From an uncultured Eubacterium sp. (lineage in GTDB: Bacteria > Bacillota > Clostridia > Lachnospirales > Lachnospiraceae), in the NCBI GenBank assembly GCA_934338065.1, contig CAKRGX010000006.1, positions 1-64,000 on the forward strand: a DNA stretch of 64,000 nucleotides, written 5' to 3'. The notes below the pieces were generated by a model. That model ran no database searches and was not told where the DNA came from. It worked only from the letters and a program-made list of their open reading frames with translations. Within the stretch, counting starts at the first letter, position 1; the number at the start of each line of letters is the position of its first letter. Shown piece after piece: positions 43,643 through 53,139 of this stretch. The position numbers and the translations under genes are program-made.

Positions 43643-44674
43643 ATGAGTATTGCAACAAAGGATTTCGGAGTAACAAAAAAAGGCGATAAGGTTACACTTT
43701 ATACGATTACAAATAAAAAAGGAATGAGTGTAAGTGCTATTGATTATGGTGCTAATATTGTAAATTTGTTTGTTCCGGATAAAAATGGAAAATTGGATGA
43801 TGTTGTTCTTGGATTTAATGATGTGGCGGGTTATGAGCAAAACGGATGTTTTTTTGGCGCCTTTATCGGACGGCATGGGAATCGTATTGGACAGGCTAAG
43901 TTTTCACTTAATGGGACAACATATGAATTGGAGAAAAATGATGGTGAAAATAATCTGCATGGTGGAACGCCAGGATACCATCATGTCATGTATCAGGCGG
44001 ATACGACGGAAAACAGTGTTACTTTTCATCGTATAAGTCCTGATATGGAACAGGGCTATCCGGGAAACCTTGATGTTGCAGTTACTTACGAATTGACAGA
44101 TGAGAATGAACTGAAGATTTTATATAGAACAAAGTCGGATCAGGACACTCTTTGTAATTTGACAAATCATAGTTACTTCAATCTGAAAGGCCATGATGGA
44201 GGGACAATTACTGATCATGTTGTTACGATCAAGGCAAATAGTTTTACAGGAACAAGTAATGATCTCATTCCGGATGGTACATTGGTTGATGTTACTGACA
44301 CACCGATGGACTTTAGAAAGCCAAGGGTCATCGCCGATGATGTAGATAGTGATTATGCACCAATCGTACTGGCAGGTGGCTATGACCACAACTTTGTCTT
44401 AGATAAACCAGCCCGTGCTTTTGAAAAGGTTGCAGAAGTTATGGAACCGGCAAGCGGTCGAAAGATGGAAGTATATACGGATCTGCCTGGTATGCAGTTA
44501 TATTCAGGAAACTTTATTCAGAAAGAAGAAGGAAAGGCTGTTTATACAAAGAGAACCGGTCTGTGTCTGGAAACACAGTTCTTCCCGAATTCGATCAATG
44601 TTCCTTCTTTTGACTCCTGTCTGTTGAAAGCAGGAGAAGAGTTTCATTCGACAACAGTTTATAAATTTTTATAA
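43643..44674 (+). CDS. galM: Aldose 1-epimerase (mutarotase)
   Basis: This 343-residue protein interconverts alpha and beta anomers of galactose or related sugars. It shows the GalM pattern: VSAIDYGANIVNLFVPDKNG, GAFIGRHGNRIG, NLHGGTPGYHH with the catalytic His, LTNHSYFNLKGHD with the second His, LAGGYDHNFVL, and the catalytic Glu near TGLCLETQFFPNSIN. AGGAGG lies before ATG 43643; the same frame is open upstream into aspS. It is last in the operon, closed by a strong hairpin at 44765-44802. Confidence 0.94.
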   Translation: MSIATKDFGVTKKGDKVTLYTITNKKGMSVSAIDYGANIVNLFVPDKNGKLDDVVLGFNDVAGYEQNGCFFGAFIGRHGNRIGQAKFSLNGTTYELEKNDGENNLHGGTPGYHHVMYQADTTENSVTFHRISPDMEQGYPGNLDVAVTYELTDENELKILYRTKSDQDTLCNLTNHSYFNLKGHDGGTITDHVVTIKANSFTGTSNDLIPDGTLVDVTDTPMDFRKPRVIADDVDSDYAPIVLAGGYDHNFVLDKPARAFEKVAEVMEPASGRKMEVYTDLPGMQLYSGNFIQKEEGKAVYTKRTGLCLETQFFPNSINVPSFDSCLLKAGEEFHSTTVYKFL

Positions 44675-44764
44675 AAAATAATTTTGTACAGAGATTTGTG
44701 TGGAAAGATGCGGCGATAGGCTGATTTTCACACAATTCTTTGTTCTGTGCTAAAAGAGGGGAAA

Positions 44765-44802
44765 ACAAAAGGAAAGATGGCGGGGACCATCTTTCCTTTT
44801 GT
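44765..44802 (+). terminator. Strong hairpin in the galM-45053 intergenic region
   Basis: ACAAAAGGAAAGATGG (44765-44780) pairs perfectly over 16 bp with CCATCTTTCCTTTTGT (44787-44802). The T-run is short, so it may act as a terminator or mRNA-stabilising hairpin. The same 378-bp gap (44675-45052) also holds the palindrome TTTGGTATAATACCAAA (44821-44837) and TCTTGTAA/TTACAAGA (44858-44879); no gene is seen there. Confidence 0.7.
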
Positions 44803-45052
44803 ATTAAAAAGAGGAGAAAGTTTGGTATAATACCAAAACAATTTATGAAAAAAAGAATCTTGTAAGCTCTGTTACAAGAATTAGTATATAGTCTATTTAT
44901 TATGATAATTTTGCGAAAATGTAAACGATTTGTAAACAAAATAGATTTTTGGCTAAAACAGGTAATTTAAAAATGGAAGTATAACGAAACAAGATATAGA
45001 TGAATACTATAGGATAATAAGCAGCAGTTTATGATACAAAAGGAGATAGAAT

Positions 45053-45499
45053 GTGAAAAGTGTATTAGGAAAATTTATTCAAAAAGAATTTGGCAGAGAT
45101 AGTTATGTTCATTATGCGGATAAACTGGATCGAAAAGAGAGTATGGATGTTTTCTGCGATATTTATGGAAGACTGCGTCAGGAGGACTCGGATAATTTAA
45201 ATGAATCTCTACGCAGTCTGCTGGATACAATACAGATTTCGATACGGATCAGTAAAAGTTTCTGGTATGTCACGTTAGGGTGTCTTGTTACCACTGTTAC
45301 TTTATTATTACTTAGCCTTCCTGTCGTTGTACTATATGCTTCTTTGATGGTTACGGCAGTATGCTATTGTTATAAAGCAGCAGAATTTGTGTGCAACCGT
45401 TATTGTGACAGAGATGTGAAGATTGTGCTCATTTATAAGATTGCTTTATTTCATCTTCTGGAAGAAAATTGTTTACAAAAGGATGGACATGAGATATAA
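45053..45499 (+). CDS. Small membrane protein of unknown function
   Basis: This 148-residue protein starts at GTG 45053 after AAAGGAG. A polar N-terminal half containing YADKLDRKESMDVFCDIYGR is followed by two adjacent transmembrane helices (LGCLVTTVTLLLLSLPVVVL, ASLMVTAVCYCYKAAEFVC) and a short tail. I do not recognise the family. It lies alone between the galM operon and the thiC riboswitch. Confidence 0.6.
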   Translation: MKSVLGKFIQKEFGRDSYVHYADKLDRKESMDVFCDIYGRLRQEDSDNLNESLRSLLDTIQISIRISKSFWYVTLGCLVTTVTLLLLSLPVVVLYASLMVTAVCYCYKAAEFVCNRYCDRDVKIVLIYKIALFHLLEENCLQKDGHEI

Positions 45500-45516
45500 T
45501 GAGCGTAAATTCATAA

Positions 45517-45599
45517 ACAGGGGAGCTTGCAGACAGGCTGAGAGGAAGGTATGCCCTTCGACCCGCGAACCTGATGTGGGTAATGCCAACGTAGGAATA
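45517..45599 (+). promoter_or_regulatory. TPP riboswitch (thi box)
   Basis: The conserved THI elements are present in order: GGGGAGCTTG (P1-P2 junction), GCTGAGAGG (45537-45545, the core that binds the pyrimidine of TPP), the P3 arm GAAGGTATGCCCTTC, ACCCGCGAACCTGATGTGGG (P4/P5) and TAATGCCAACGTAGGAA. It is followed by a terminator hairpin and the thiC ribosome site. Binding of thiamine pyrophosphate should reduce thiC expression. Confidence 0.95.
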
Positions 45600-45611
45600 C
45601 AGATGCGACGA

Positions 45612-45641
45612 AGACCACATATCTATGTGGTCTGTTTTTTT
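45612..45641 (+). terminator. Riboswitch expression-platform terminator
   Basis: AGACCACAT (45612-45620) pairs with ATGTGGTCT (45625-45633), followed by G and seven T residues. It lies 12 bp after the TPP aptamer and 29 bp before thiC, so control is by transcription termination. Confidence 0.9.
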
Positions 45642-45669
45642 CTGATAAAAAGAATAATGGAGGTAAATA

Positions 45670-46977
45670 ATGAGACAGTACACAACGCAAATGGATGCAG
45701 CTAAAAAGAATATGATAACACCGGAGATGGAACAGGTTAGTGAATATGAGAACATAGATGTCGAAGAATTACGCGAACTTGTTGCAAAAGGACAGGTTGC
45801 GATTCCGGCAAATGTAAATCATAAATGTTTAAAACCATATGGAATTGGTTCCAGATTAAAGACAAAGATTAATGTCAATCTTGGGACAAGCAAGGATTGT
45901 CTGGATCTGGACGTTGAGATGCAAAAGGTACAGGCTGCTGTAGATATGGGAGCAGAAGCTATTATGGATCTCAGCTCTTTTGGCGACACACAGAAGTTTC
46001 GCCGTAAATTAACAAGTGAGTGTCCGGCAGTGATAGGCACTGTGCCGATTTATGATGCCGTTGTTTACTATAATAAGGCTTTGAAGGATATTACATCGGA
46101 TGAGTGGATGGATGTAGTGAAGATGCATGCGCAGGATGGTGTGGATTTTATGACGATCCATTGTGGGATCAACCGTGAGACAGCTACCCGGTTCAAGGAA
46201 AGCAAACGTCATACAAATATTGTGTCCCGCGGCGGTTCTATCATATTTGCATGGATGGAGCTTACCGGAAATGAAAATCCGTTTTATGAGCGATATGATG
46301 AACTTTTAGATATCTGCGAAGAATATGATGTAACAATCAGCCTTGGTGATGCATGCCGTCCGGGAAGTATTGAGGATGCAGGAGATATTTCCCAGATCTC
46401 TGAGCTGGTAGAGCTGGGGCGTCTGACTCAACGTGCGTGGGATCACAATGTACAGGTCATGATAGAGGGACCGGGACATATGCCATTGAATCAGATCCGT
46501 GCCAACATGGAGATCCAGCAGACAATATGTAAAGGTGCACCATTTTATGTTTTAGGACCGCTTGTAACGGATGTAGCACCTGGTTATGATCACATTACAA
46601 GTGCCATTGGCGGGGCAATCGCTGCAACGTATGGAGCTTCTTTCTTATGTTATGTGACACCGGCAGAGCACCTTCGTCTGCCAACGGTAGAAGATGTAAA
46701 AGAGGGAATCATTGCCTCGAAGATTGCTGCTCATGCTGCTGATGTGGCGAAAGGAGTACCGGGAGCAAAAGAATGGGATTATAAGATGAGTGAAGCACGA
46801 CGCGAACTGGATTGGGAAAAACAGTTTGAACTTGCGATGGATCCTGAAAAAGCACGTCGCTACCGTGCAGAGAGTAAGCCGGAAAAAGAGGATACCTGTA
46901 CAATGTGCGGGAAAATGTGTGCCGTGAGAAATATAAATAAAATATTGCGCGGCGAAGATGTTGATATCATGGATTAG
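45670..46977 (+). CDS. thiC: Phosphomethylpyrimidine synthase
   Basis: ThiC converts aminoimidazole ribotide to hydroxymethylpyrimidine phosphate for thiamine. The 435-residue product has [91 protein letters not shown] and the C-terminal cluster motif [10 protein letters not shown] (C-x2-C-x4-C) that holds the radical-SAM [4Fe-4S] cluster. It is the shorter type, without the N-terminal extension of the E. coli enzyme. GGAGG lies upstream. Regulated by the TPP riboswitch; the partner thi genes are not in the window. Confidence 0.97.
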   Translation: MRQYTTQMDAAKKNMITPEMEQVSEYENIDVEELRELVAKGQVAIPANVNHKCLKPYGIGSRLKTKINVNLGTSKDCLDLDVEMQKVQAAVDMGAEAIMDLSSFGDTQKFRRKLTSECPAVIGTVPIYDAVVYYNKALKDITSDEWMDVVKMHAQDGVDFMTIHCGINRETATRFKESKRHTNIVSRGGSIIFAWMELTGNENPFYERYDELLDICEEYDVTISLGDACRPGSIEDAGDISQISELVELGRLTQRAWDHNVQVMIEGPGHMPLNQIRANMEIQQTICKGAPFYVLGPLVTDVAPGYDHITSAIGGAIAATYGASFLCYVTPAEHLRLPTVEDVKEGIIASKIAAHAADVAKGVPGAKEWDYKMSEARRELDWEKQFELAMDPEKARRYRAESKPEKEDTCTMCGKMCAVRNINKILRGEDVDIMD

Positions 46978-46990
46978 TGAACGCAATGAC

Positions 46991-47020
46991 TTGATTTATT
47001 AAACCCTTTTAGTGTATAAT
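46991..47020 (+). promoter_or_regulatory. Promoter of the large surface protein
   Basis: TTGATT (46991-46996), an 18-nt spacer and TATAAT (47015-47020) lie 46 bp before the start codon and 14 bp after the thiC stop. Confidence 0.6.
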
Positions 47021-47065
47021 ATAATTAATTGTATCTATATGAAATATTGTCCACGGAGGGATTCT

Positions 47066-50000
47066 ATGAAAAATAATAATAGTCTGAAAAAACGGATCAT
47101 ACAATTTTTATTTAATATAGGTAAAAAATGCAGATTGCTGGCATATCCTATTACTTTTTTTGTTGTTGTTTTTCTTGCCATTTATCATACGGTCAGAAAG
47201 ATATTGGTAGAGAAACAATACCATACGGTACGCAGGGTATTGCTGGCTTCTTTGTGTGTGGCAGTTATCATCAGTGCCGTTGTTGTTCTGCCAACATGGG
47301 CGAGTGAGACGGGGGAAGAACCGACTACGGAAGTTGTGTCGGAAGAAGAACTTGATCCTGCTGCGACACCGAAACTGACCCCACAGATCACAGAAAATGC
47401 GGAAGAATCAGATCAGAGCGAAGAAAAAGTGTCGGAATCCGCAGATTCGCCGAAGGATGATCTAAAGGATGAGAAAAAAGAGGAAGAAGCGGATCAGCCT
47501 TCAACAGAGGAATTGGAAAAGAATAGTACGGCCGATGAAGAAGATTCTGATACGGCACCTTTTGAAACGGAACAGAAAAAGGATGAGAAAAAACAGGAAG
47601 AACCAGCGTTGGACAAGAAAGAAAAACGCACGCCGAACCGTAAAGCAGCAGCAACACCTGCGCCGGTAAAACTGGAAAAACCAACCTATCAGATAACCGC
47701 CGATGGGACAGGAGTACATACATATCCGCTGGATGATAAGATCAAATTATCGATTAAGGCATCTGCGCCGGCGGGAGCGGGTATTGACTATCAGTGGTAT
47801 ATTCGCACCACACCGGATGGACAGGGAGAAGCATTAAATGGAAACGGTGCGCTGACTAGTTCTTATTCAGTGCCGGAAGACAGCAATGCCGGGGAATACT
47901 ATTATTATTGTGGTATTAAGAGTGTAGATAATGATGGTTACAATATAGATTCTGATGAAGTATACACATCTAACATCGTTGTGACGATTGGTAAAGGTGA
48001 GCCATCAATTGAAGATTTTGATATTAGTGCGATAGAGGATGACTATCCGTATACAGGAGAATATATTAATCCATCAATTGTAAGCAGCAGAGATGGAATG
48101 GGAAAAGCGTATATTGTCATAAAGGATGGGAACAATGAAAACCGGCCAAAAGCCGAGAGCAGCGATCCGTATCCTATCTATCTTCGTGTTAGTGAGGGAA
48201 GTAATTATAAAGCGAAAACCATTGATTTGAATAAGTCGATTACAGTAAGCCGTATTCCCACACCAAGAACTCCTTATACGATAAAAGGAACAAAAGGTAA
48301 GGTTGTGGATGGAAAACAATGGTATACGTCTGCCGTATCGATCGTACCATTTGCCGGATTCGGCATTAGCACATCGGAAGATAATTTCCAAAGTGAACTG
48401 GTATATGATTCAGACGGGAAAAATCAGGGACCGGCGAAATCAGTCATTTATCTTAGAAACAACAGCAACAAAGGCATCACTTCTCCTATTACGGTAACAC
48501 AAAAACGAGATGGACAGATTAATATTGATACATCAGCACCTACAGCAACAATAGAGTACGACAAAGATGCTTTTTCACAGAATGCGATTAATGCGCCGGC
48601 TTCATTCAGTCTGGCGGCCTCGGATGCCGTTAGCGGTATTGCAAAAAAATATTACTATGTATCAAAACAGAAAATTACTGAATCTCAGTTAAAGGGTCTG
48701 CCTTGGAAAGAATGGGAAGAAGGAAAAAATATTGCTGTTTCGGATGACAGTTCTTTTGTACTGTGCGCCAAAGTTGAAGATGCAGCAGGAAATGCAAGCT
48801 ATACGATGACAGATATGCTCACGGTAGATCAGACTATGCCACTGATCAAGTGTGGAAAGAAAAATTTAGAAGATGAAAAAACCTATGTTGCTGACAAGAA
48901 AAGTATAGAAGTCTCTGATGAGCATCTGAAACGGGTTGTCGTTGAACGAAATGGAGAAGTTACGGAAGATAAGTCAGGTAGTGATATAGGAGGGAAAAGT
49001 GTAGATATTACCTTGAATGGTCCCTCCAATGGTGCAAAAAAGGTTGTCTATGTTGTATCGGCAGAAGACATTGCCGGAAATAAAAAGGTGACAACGATTA
49101 CCTTGAATAATCCGGTTTTAGAAGTGGATGCAATAGATCTTGATTTTGGCAGTGGAGAAGATGCCCTGACTTATGGTTATTCAGAGGTCGAACCGAAGGA
49201 AGTGCTTTTGAAAACGAAAGATACGCAGGAAAAAGTTAACGTTGATTTGGTTGAGATTGAGGCTGGTGATGCGTTTGAGATTGTAAAAGGAAGTAATAAG
49301 ATAAGACCAAAAAGTGGTCTGCATGCTGGTACCTATGAAGCGGTTCTTCGCATTTATTATAATGGAGAAGAGGAAGCTACCTCAACATGCCGCTGTGCAG
49401 TGACTGTAAAACCAGCTACGATGCTGGTTCGTTATACCGGGCAGCAGGATGTAGGATATCATTCATACCCGGATCTGCAGAATACAATTGAATTTACAGA
49501 ATCGGATTTTAAAAACGGAGACACAGTAGCTTCATTAAAAGCGGATACTCATTTTGTGATGCCGGTACTATATTATCAGGATGAAGAGGGAAATCGACAG
49601 CCGTTTACATCAGATATGAGGGCGTTGAAGTCACTGCAGCTAATTCCGGGAGGCGGTCAGGCTTCCGATTATGTTTTTGAATACGGCAGTGGCCAATTAG
49701 AGGTGAAGCGGCATTCTCTGCGGCGAGGTTATGTTATATCCGGTGATAAAGTTGAGGGTAATGACTGGTATATCTCGTCAACTGTTGCGATACGGCCGGC
49801 AGAGGGGTATGCAATCAGCCAATCCGATGATGAAAGCTCATTTGCCTCGGCAGAACAGTTTATTCTTGTAAATGGTCCTACGTTAGGAAAACAGGAAAAA
49901 TTCTATGTTATGGATATGGATACGGGAGAGATTTCGGCACAGCTTAGTGAAAATGTGAAAATAGATAATACAGCGCCACGACTTCGTAATGGCGAAGGAA

Positions 50001-52441
50001 TAACCGTGTCTTCAGATATTTTGAACTCAATAGGAAATGCCATTACGTTTGGAATATTCTTTAATGATACGAAGTCAGTATCAATCAGTGCTACGGATGA
50101 GGAAAGTGGCATAAAAACAATGGAATACTGCGTGTCGCAAAAGACGGTGGGGGCAGATGGCATGGATAGTCTGAATTGGCAGCGTTATGATGGTGGCTTT
50201 ACTATTTCACCGGAAGACTATGAACGGGCGGTTATTTATGCAAAAATAACGAACCATGCAGGACTGGTCACCTATATTTCATCCAAGGGGATGGTGTTTG
50301 ATAATAAGCAGCCAGACATTAATTATGTGCAAAATGGAAAAGAACACGGGATTGTAGATGAGAAAGAATACATTACGGAAGAATTTGCTTTGAAAGTGTC
50401 TGACCGTAATCTGAAACAGGCTACCTTGTTTGCAGGAACAAACACAGCGGTTACGGGAAGTGCGCTTCAGATTACAGGGAATGAGGAAAGCGTAAAAGAG
50501 GCATCCTGCAAGATTTCCTGTCCAAAGGATGGATCACGCACATATACGGTAGTTGCCAGTGATGGTGCAGGCAATAATGCAGAGCGTGAATTTACAATAA
50601 CAAAACCTGTATATGATATTGATGCGAAGCCGATCCGGATTAAATCAGCCGTATATGGCTATGAAACAGCACCACAGGCAGCTGTAAATTGGGCGAATAC
50701 AGATAAGGCAAATGCCAACGCAACAATAAGTGATGTCGAGATCAGTAATACAAAACATTTTGAAGTGAAACAAGATGGAAAGACGTTCTGGATTGCTGCA
50801 AAATCAGATCTTGCACATGGCAATTATACAACGGATGTAACACTTGTTTATAATGGTGGAAAAAAAGTAGAGACGACAGGTAGTTTTTCTGTGGAAAAGG
50901 CTACGTTGACGGCAGCATATGTTGGCGATGACAGATATTACCATGAAAAAGTCAAGGATTCATCGGTGAAGGTTACCGGATTTGTCAAACACAAGGGGGT
51001 TGTTGAAACGCCGGAAACAGCAGCAGGATATGAGGAGCCGGTTGTACAGGAGAATGAGCTTGCCAAAGAAACAAAACAGTTGACTCCTTCCGGTGGAAAG
51101 GCTGATAATTATAAATTCGATTATAAATCAGGTCTTCTTCTTGTAGACAGGCGTCATGCTGTATCAGGAAAAGATGGCCAATATACCATTGAAGGTAAAA
51201 TGTCAAGTTCCGGCTGGTATACAGGAGATATTGTGATCCGGCCAAAGAGTGGATTTGCCCTGCTAGATGCAGAGGATGATATAGAAGCAAAAGACAGCAT
51301 TACTTTGTCAGAAGATACAGATAATGGACAGAAGACGTTCTATATAACTAATGCAGCTACAGGAGAGATTTATTATCCATCTGCTTTGTATTACAAGAAA
51401 GATGCGGTTATTCCTGATATTCAGGGAATCGAAGATGAAAAAACATACAATGCAAACAAACAGGAAGTAACGGTTACAGACGATTACCTGACAAGTGTGA
51501 CCGTAAACGGTGAAGCTAAGCAAGTTGAACAGGGAAAAGCGGTATTTACACTGACAGCGTCTCAGGAAAAAATGGTTTATGTCGTTATAGCTACAGACTG
51601 TGCAGGCAATGTAAATAATAAAACGATTGTTATGAAACAGCCGGAATCGATAGATGTTGTGCCAGATGACAAGGACGAGACGGCAAGTACTGCACCAACA
51701 TCTGAACCACAGCAGGCAGGTAATTCTGCGTCAACCGATGTGCGTGAGGGAATTGTTAAAAAAATGGTAAAAGTGATACAGGGAGCACCAAACGTTTCTT
51801 TGACGACGAACTCAAAAGAGTTAAAATCTTCCGTACTGTCTGATGGTGAAGTGAAGGCTGTTGGAGAGGGAAGTGATGCCGATATTGAATTAAGGATAAG
51901 AAATATTGACAGTAATGTACCACAACAGGACAAGGAACTGATCATTGCAAATCTGAGTGGCTATTCCATTGGTGAATATATGGACATTACTTTATGGAAA
52001 AAGGTAGGAAGCAGTTCACAAAAGAAAGTAACAGATACAAATAAGCCAATTTCCATAACAGTTACGATTCCTAAGGAATTGCAGGACGCATCACGGCAGT
52101 ATGCGATGCTTCGCATCCATGATGGAGCAGTATCCATATTGCGAGATCGTGATTCTGCGGCTAATACGGTAACTTTTATGACAGATAAATTTTCTACCTA
52201 TGTACTTGCTTATAGGCAGGGAACGAAACATACGTCATCGACAGCATCTTCCAGGGCGGGCAGCCGTCAGTCCGGTGGAAAGTATGTGCCACATTATGAT
52301 GCATCACCGGATATGGGAGATCAGGCACCGGTTCTGCCTGTTGCCATTACATTTATTACGGCATTATTGGCAATGATAGTTACTATCATTGTGCGTAAAC
52401 GTATTCAAGGGAGGTCAGATTGTGAAGAAAGTCAGAACTAG
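47066..52441 (+). CDS. Large repetitive surface protein with Ig-like modules and a variant sorting signal
   Basis: This protein of about 1791 residues starts at ATG 47066 after CGGAGGG. Residues 1-80 hold two hydrophobic stretches, the second (VLLASLCVAVIISAVVVLPT, then WASE) acting as a signal peptide. A Glu/Lys/Asp-rich spacer follows (about 85-205). The body has Ig-like modules in about three rounds, each with a W-Y-x3-V-x-I-x-P-x2-G-[FY]-x-[IL] strand (QWYTSAVSIVPFAGFGIS, DWYISSTVAIRPAEGYAIS, GWYTGDIVIRPKSGFALL) and an A-x-D-x-AGN motif. The C-terminus carries SPDMGDQAP, a hydrophobic helix and a basic tail. This resembles the S-P-x-T-G sorting signal with Thr replaced by Met. Probably an adhesin or stalk; no catalytic motif seen. 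Confidence 0.8.
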   Translation: MKNNNSLKKRIIQFLFNIGKKCRLLAYPITFFVVVFLAIYHTVRKILVEKQYHTVRRVLLASLCVAVIISAVVVLPTWASETGEEPTTEVVSEEELDPAATPKLTPQITENAEESDQSEEKVSESADSPKDDLKDEKKEEEADQPSTEELEKNSTADEEDSDTAPFETEQKKDEKKQEEPALDKKEKRTPNRKAAATPAPVKLEKPTYQITADGTGVHTYPLDDKIKLSIKASAPAGAGIDYQWYIRTTPDGQGEALNGNGALTSSYSVPEDSNAGEYYYYCGIKSVDNDGYNIDSDEVYTSNIVVTIGKGEPSIEDFDISAIEDDYPYTGEYINPSIVSSRDGMGKAYIVIKDGNNENRPKAESSDPYPIYLRVSEGSNYKAKTIDLNKSITVSRIPTPRTPYTIKGTKGKVVDGKQWYTSAVSIVPFAGFGISTSEDNFQSELVYDSDGKNQGPAKSVIYLRNNSNKGITSPITVTQKRDGQINIDTSAPTATIEYDKDAFSQNAINAPASFSLAASDAVSGIAKKYYYVSKQKITESQLKGLPWKEWEEGKNIAVSDDSSFVLCAKVEDAAGNASYTMTDMLTVDQTMPLIKCGKKNLEDEKTYVADKKSIEVSDEHLKRVVVERNGEVTEDKSGSDIGGKSVDITLNGPSNGAKKVVYVVSAEDIAGNKKVTTITLNNPVLEVDAIDLDFGSGEDALTYGYSEVEPKEVLLKTKDTQEKVNVDLVEIEAGDAFEIVKGSNKIRPKSGLHAGTYEAVLRIYYNGEEEATSTCRCAVTVKPATMLVRYTGQQDVGYHSYPDLQNTIEFTESDFKNGDTVASLKADTHFVMPVLYYQDEEGNRQPFTSDMRALKSLQLIPGGGQASDYVFEYGSGQLEVKRHSLRRGYVISGDKVEGNDWYISSTVAIRPAEGYAISQSDDESSFASAEQFILVNGPTLGKQEKFYVMDMDTGEISAQLSENVKIDNTAPRLRNGEGITVSSDILNSIGNAITFGIFFNDTKSVSISATDEESGIKTMEYCVSQKTVGADGMDSLNWQRYDGGFTISPEDYERAVIYAKITNHAGLVTYISSKGMVFDNKQPDINYVQNGKEHGIVDEKEYITEEFALKVSDRNLKQATLFAGTNTAVTGSALQITGNEESVKEASCKISCPKDGSRTYTVVASDGAGNNAEREFTITKPVYDIDAKPIRIKSAVYGYETAPQAAVNWANTDKANANATISDVEISNTKHFEVKQDGKTFWIAAKSDLAHGNYTTDVTLVYNGGKKVETTGSFSVEKATLTAAYVGDDRYYHEKVKDSSVKVTGFVKHKGVVETPETAAGYEEPVVQENELAKETKQLTPSGGKADNYKFDYKSGLLLVDRRHAVSGKDGQYTIEGKMSSSGWYTGDIVIRPKSGFALLDAEDDIEAKDSITLSEDTDNGQKTFYITNAATGEIYYPSALYYKKDAVIPDIQGIEDEKTYNANKQEVTVTDDYLTSVTVNGEAKQVEQGKAVFTLTASQEKMVYVVIATDCAGNVNNKTIVMKQPESIDVVPDDKDETASTAPTSEPQQAGNSASTDVREGIVKKMVKVIQGAPNVSLTTNSKELKSSVLSDGEVKAVGEGSDADIELRIRNIDSNVPQQDKELIIANLSGYSIGEYMDITLWKKVGSSSQKKVTDTNKPISITVTIPKELQDASRQYAMLRIHDGAVSILRDRDSAANTVTFMTDKFSTYVLAYRQGTKHTSSTASSRAGSRQSGGKYVPHYDASPDMGDQAPVLPVAITFITALLAMIVTIIVRKRIQGRSDCEESQN

Positions 52442-53102
52442 TTTGGAAGACAGAGTACTACCCTCTTATACAAAAGGTGAAGAGATATTTAATATGGTAT
52501 CTCATATTGTCGGCGGTGCGCTTGCTATAGCAGCATTAGTATTATGTGTTATATTTGCTGTTATCTATAGTGATGTGTGGGGTGTTGTAGGAGCTGCCAT
52601 TTATGGTGGAACAATGGTTTTGCTTTATACGATGTCAAGTATTTATCATGGGTTAAAACCAGAGATGCCAAAAAAGGTTTTTCAGATCATAGATCATTGT
52701 ACCATCTACTTTTTGATTGCTGGAACTTATACTCCGGTTACACTGGCTGGTTTACGTCCACAATATCCGGTACAGGCATTTGTTATTTTTGGAATTGTCT
52801 GGGCTTGTTGTTTTATTGCTGCTACGCTGACGGCAATTGATCTGAAAAAATATCAGATATTGTCCATGATCTGTTATATTGCAATGGGATGGTGCATTAT
52901 TTTCTTTATTAAGCCAACGGTACACGTGTTAGGCGCCGGTGGAACAGTTTTTCTGCTGACAGGTGGTGTTGCTTACACAATTGGAGCAATTTTATATGGA
53001 ATAGGAAAAAAGAAGAAATATGTTCACTCCATCTTTCATTTGTTTGTTATAGCAGGAAGTGTTCTGCATTTCTTTATGATACTGTTTTATGTAATTTTGT
53101 AA
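52422..53102 (+). CDS. Hemolysin III family (PAQR-like) membrane protein
   Basis: This 226-residue protein with seven hydrophobic segments shows the Hly-III/YqfA motifs: SHIVGGALAIAALVL, TMSSIYHGLKPE, the metal-site His in IIDHCTIYFLIAGTYTPVTL, and the C-terminal HSIFHLFVIAGSVLHFF with two more His. The family is related to eukaryotic PAQR receptors; a hydrolase or lipid-related role is suspected. GTG 52422 follows GGGAGG and overlaps the end of the surface protein by 20 bp, so the two are coupled. A longer in-frame start exists but lies inside the preceding gene. Confidence 0.9.
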   Translation: MKKVRTSLEDRVLPSYTKGEEIFNMVSHIVGGALAIAALVLCVIFAVIYSDVWGVVGAAIYGGTMVLLYTMSSIYHGLKPEMPKKVFQIIDHCTIYFLIAGTYTPVTLAGLRPQYPVQAFVIFGIVWACCFIAATLTAIDLKKYQILSMICYIAMGWCIIFFIKPTVHVLGAGGTVFLLTGGVAYTIGAILYGIGKKKKYVHSIFHLFVIAGSVLHFFMILFYVIL

Positions 53103-53139
53103 TAAGCTGACGTAAGTCGTCTGCGGAATGGAGATTAAT

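Noticed and set aside
36136..44674. T-box or other amino-acid riboswitch for hisS-aspS
   Set aside because: Gaps between the genes are below 30 bp, leaving no room for a leader; only the TPP riboswitch at 45517 was recognised in the window.
47469..47719. Arg/Lys-rich and Phe/Leu/Arg-rich frames overlapping the spacer of the surface protein
   Set aside because: Shadow frames of the Glu/Lys-rich spacer of the real gene; no starts with ribosome sites.
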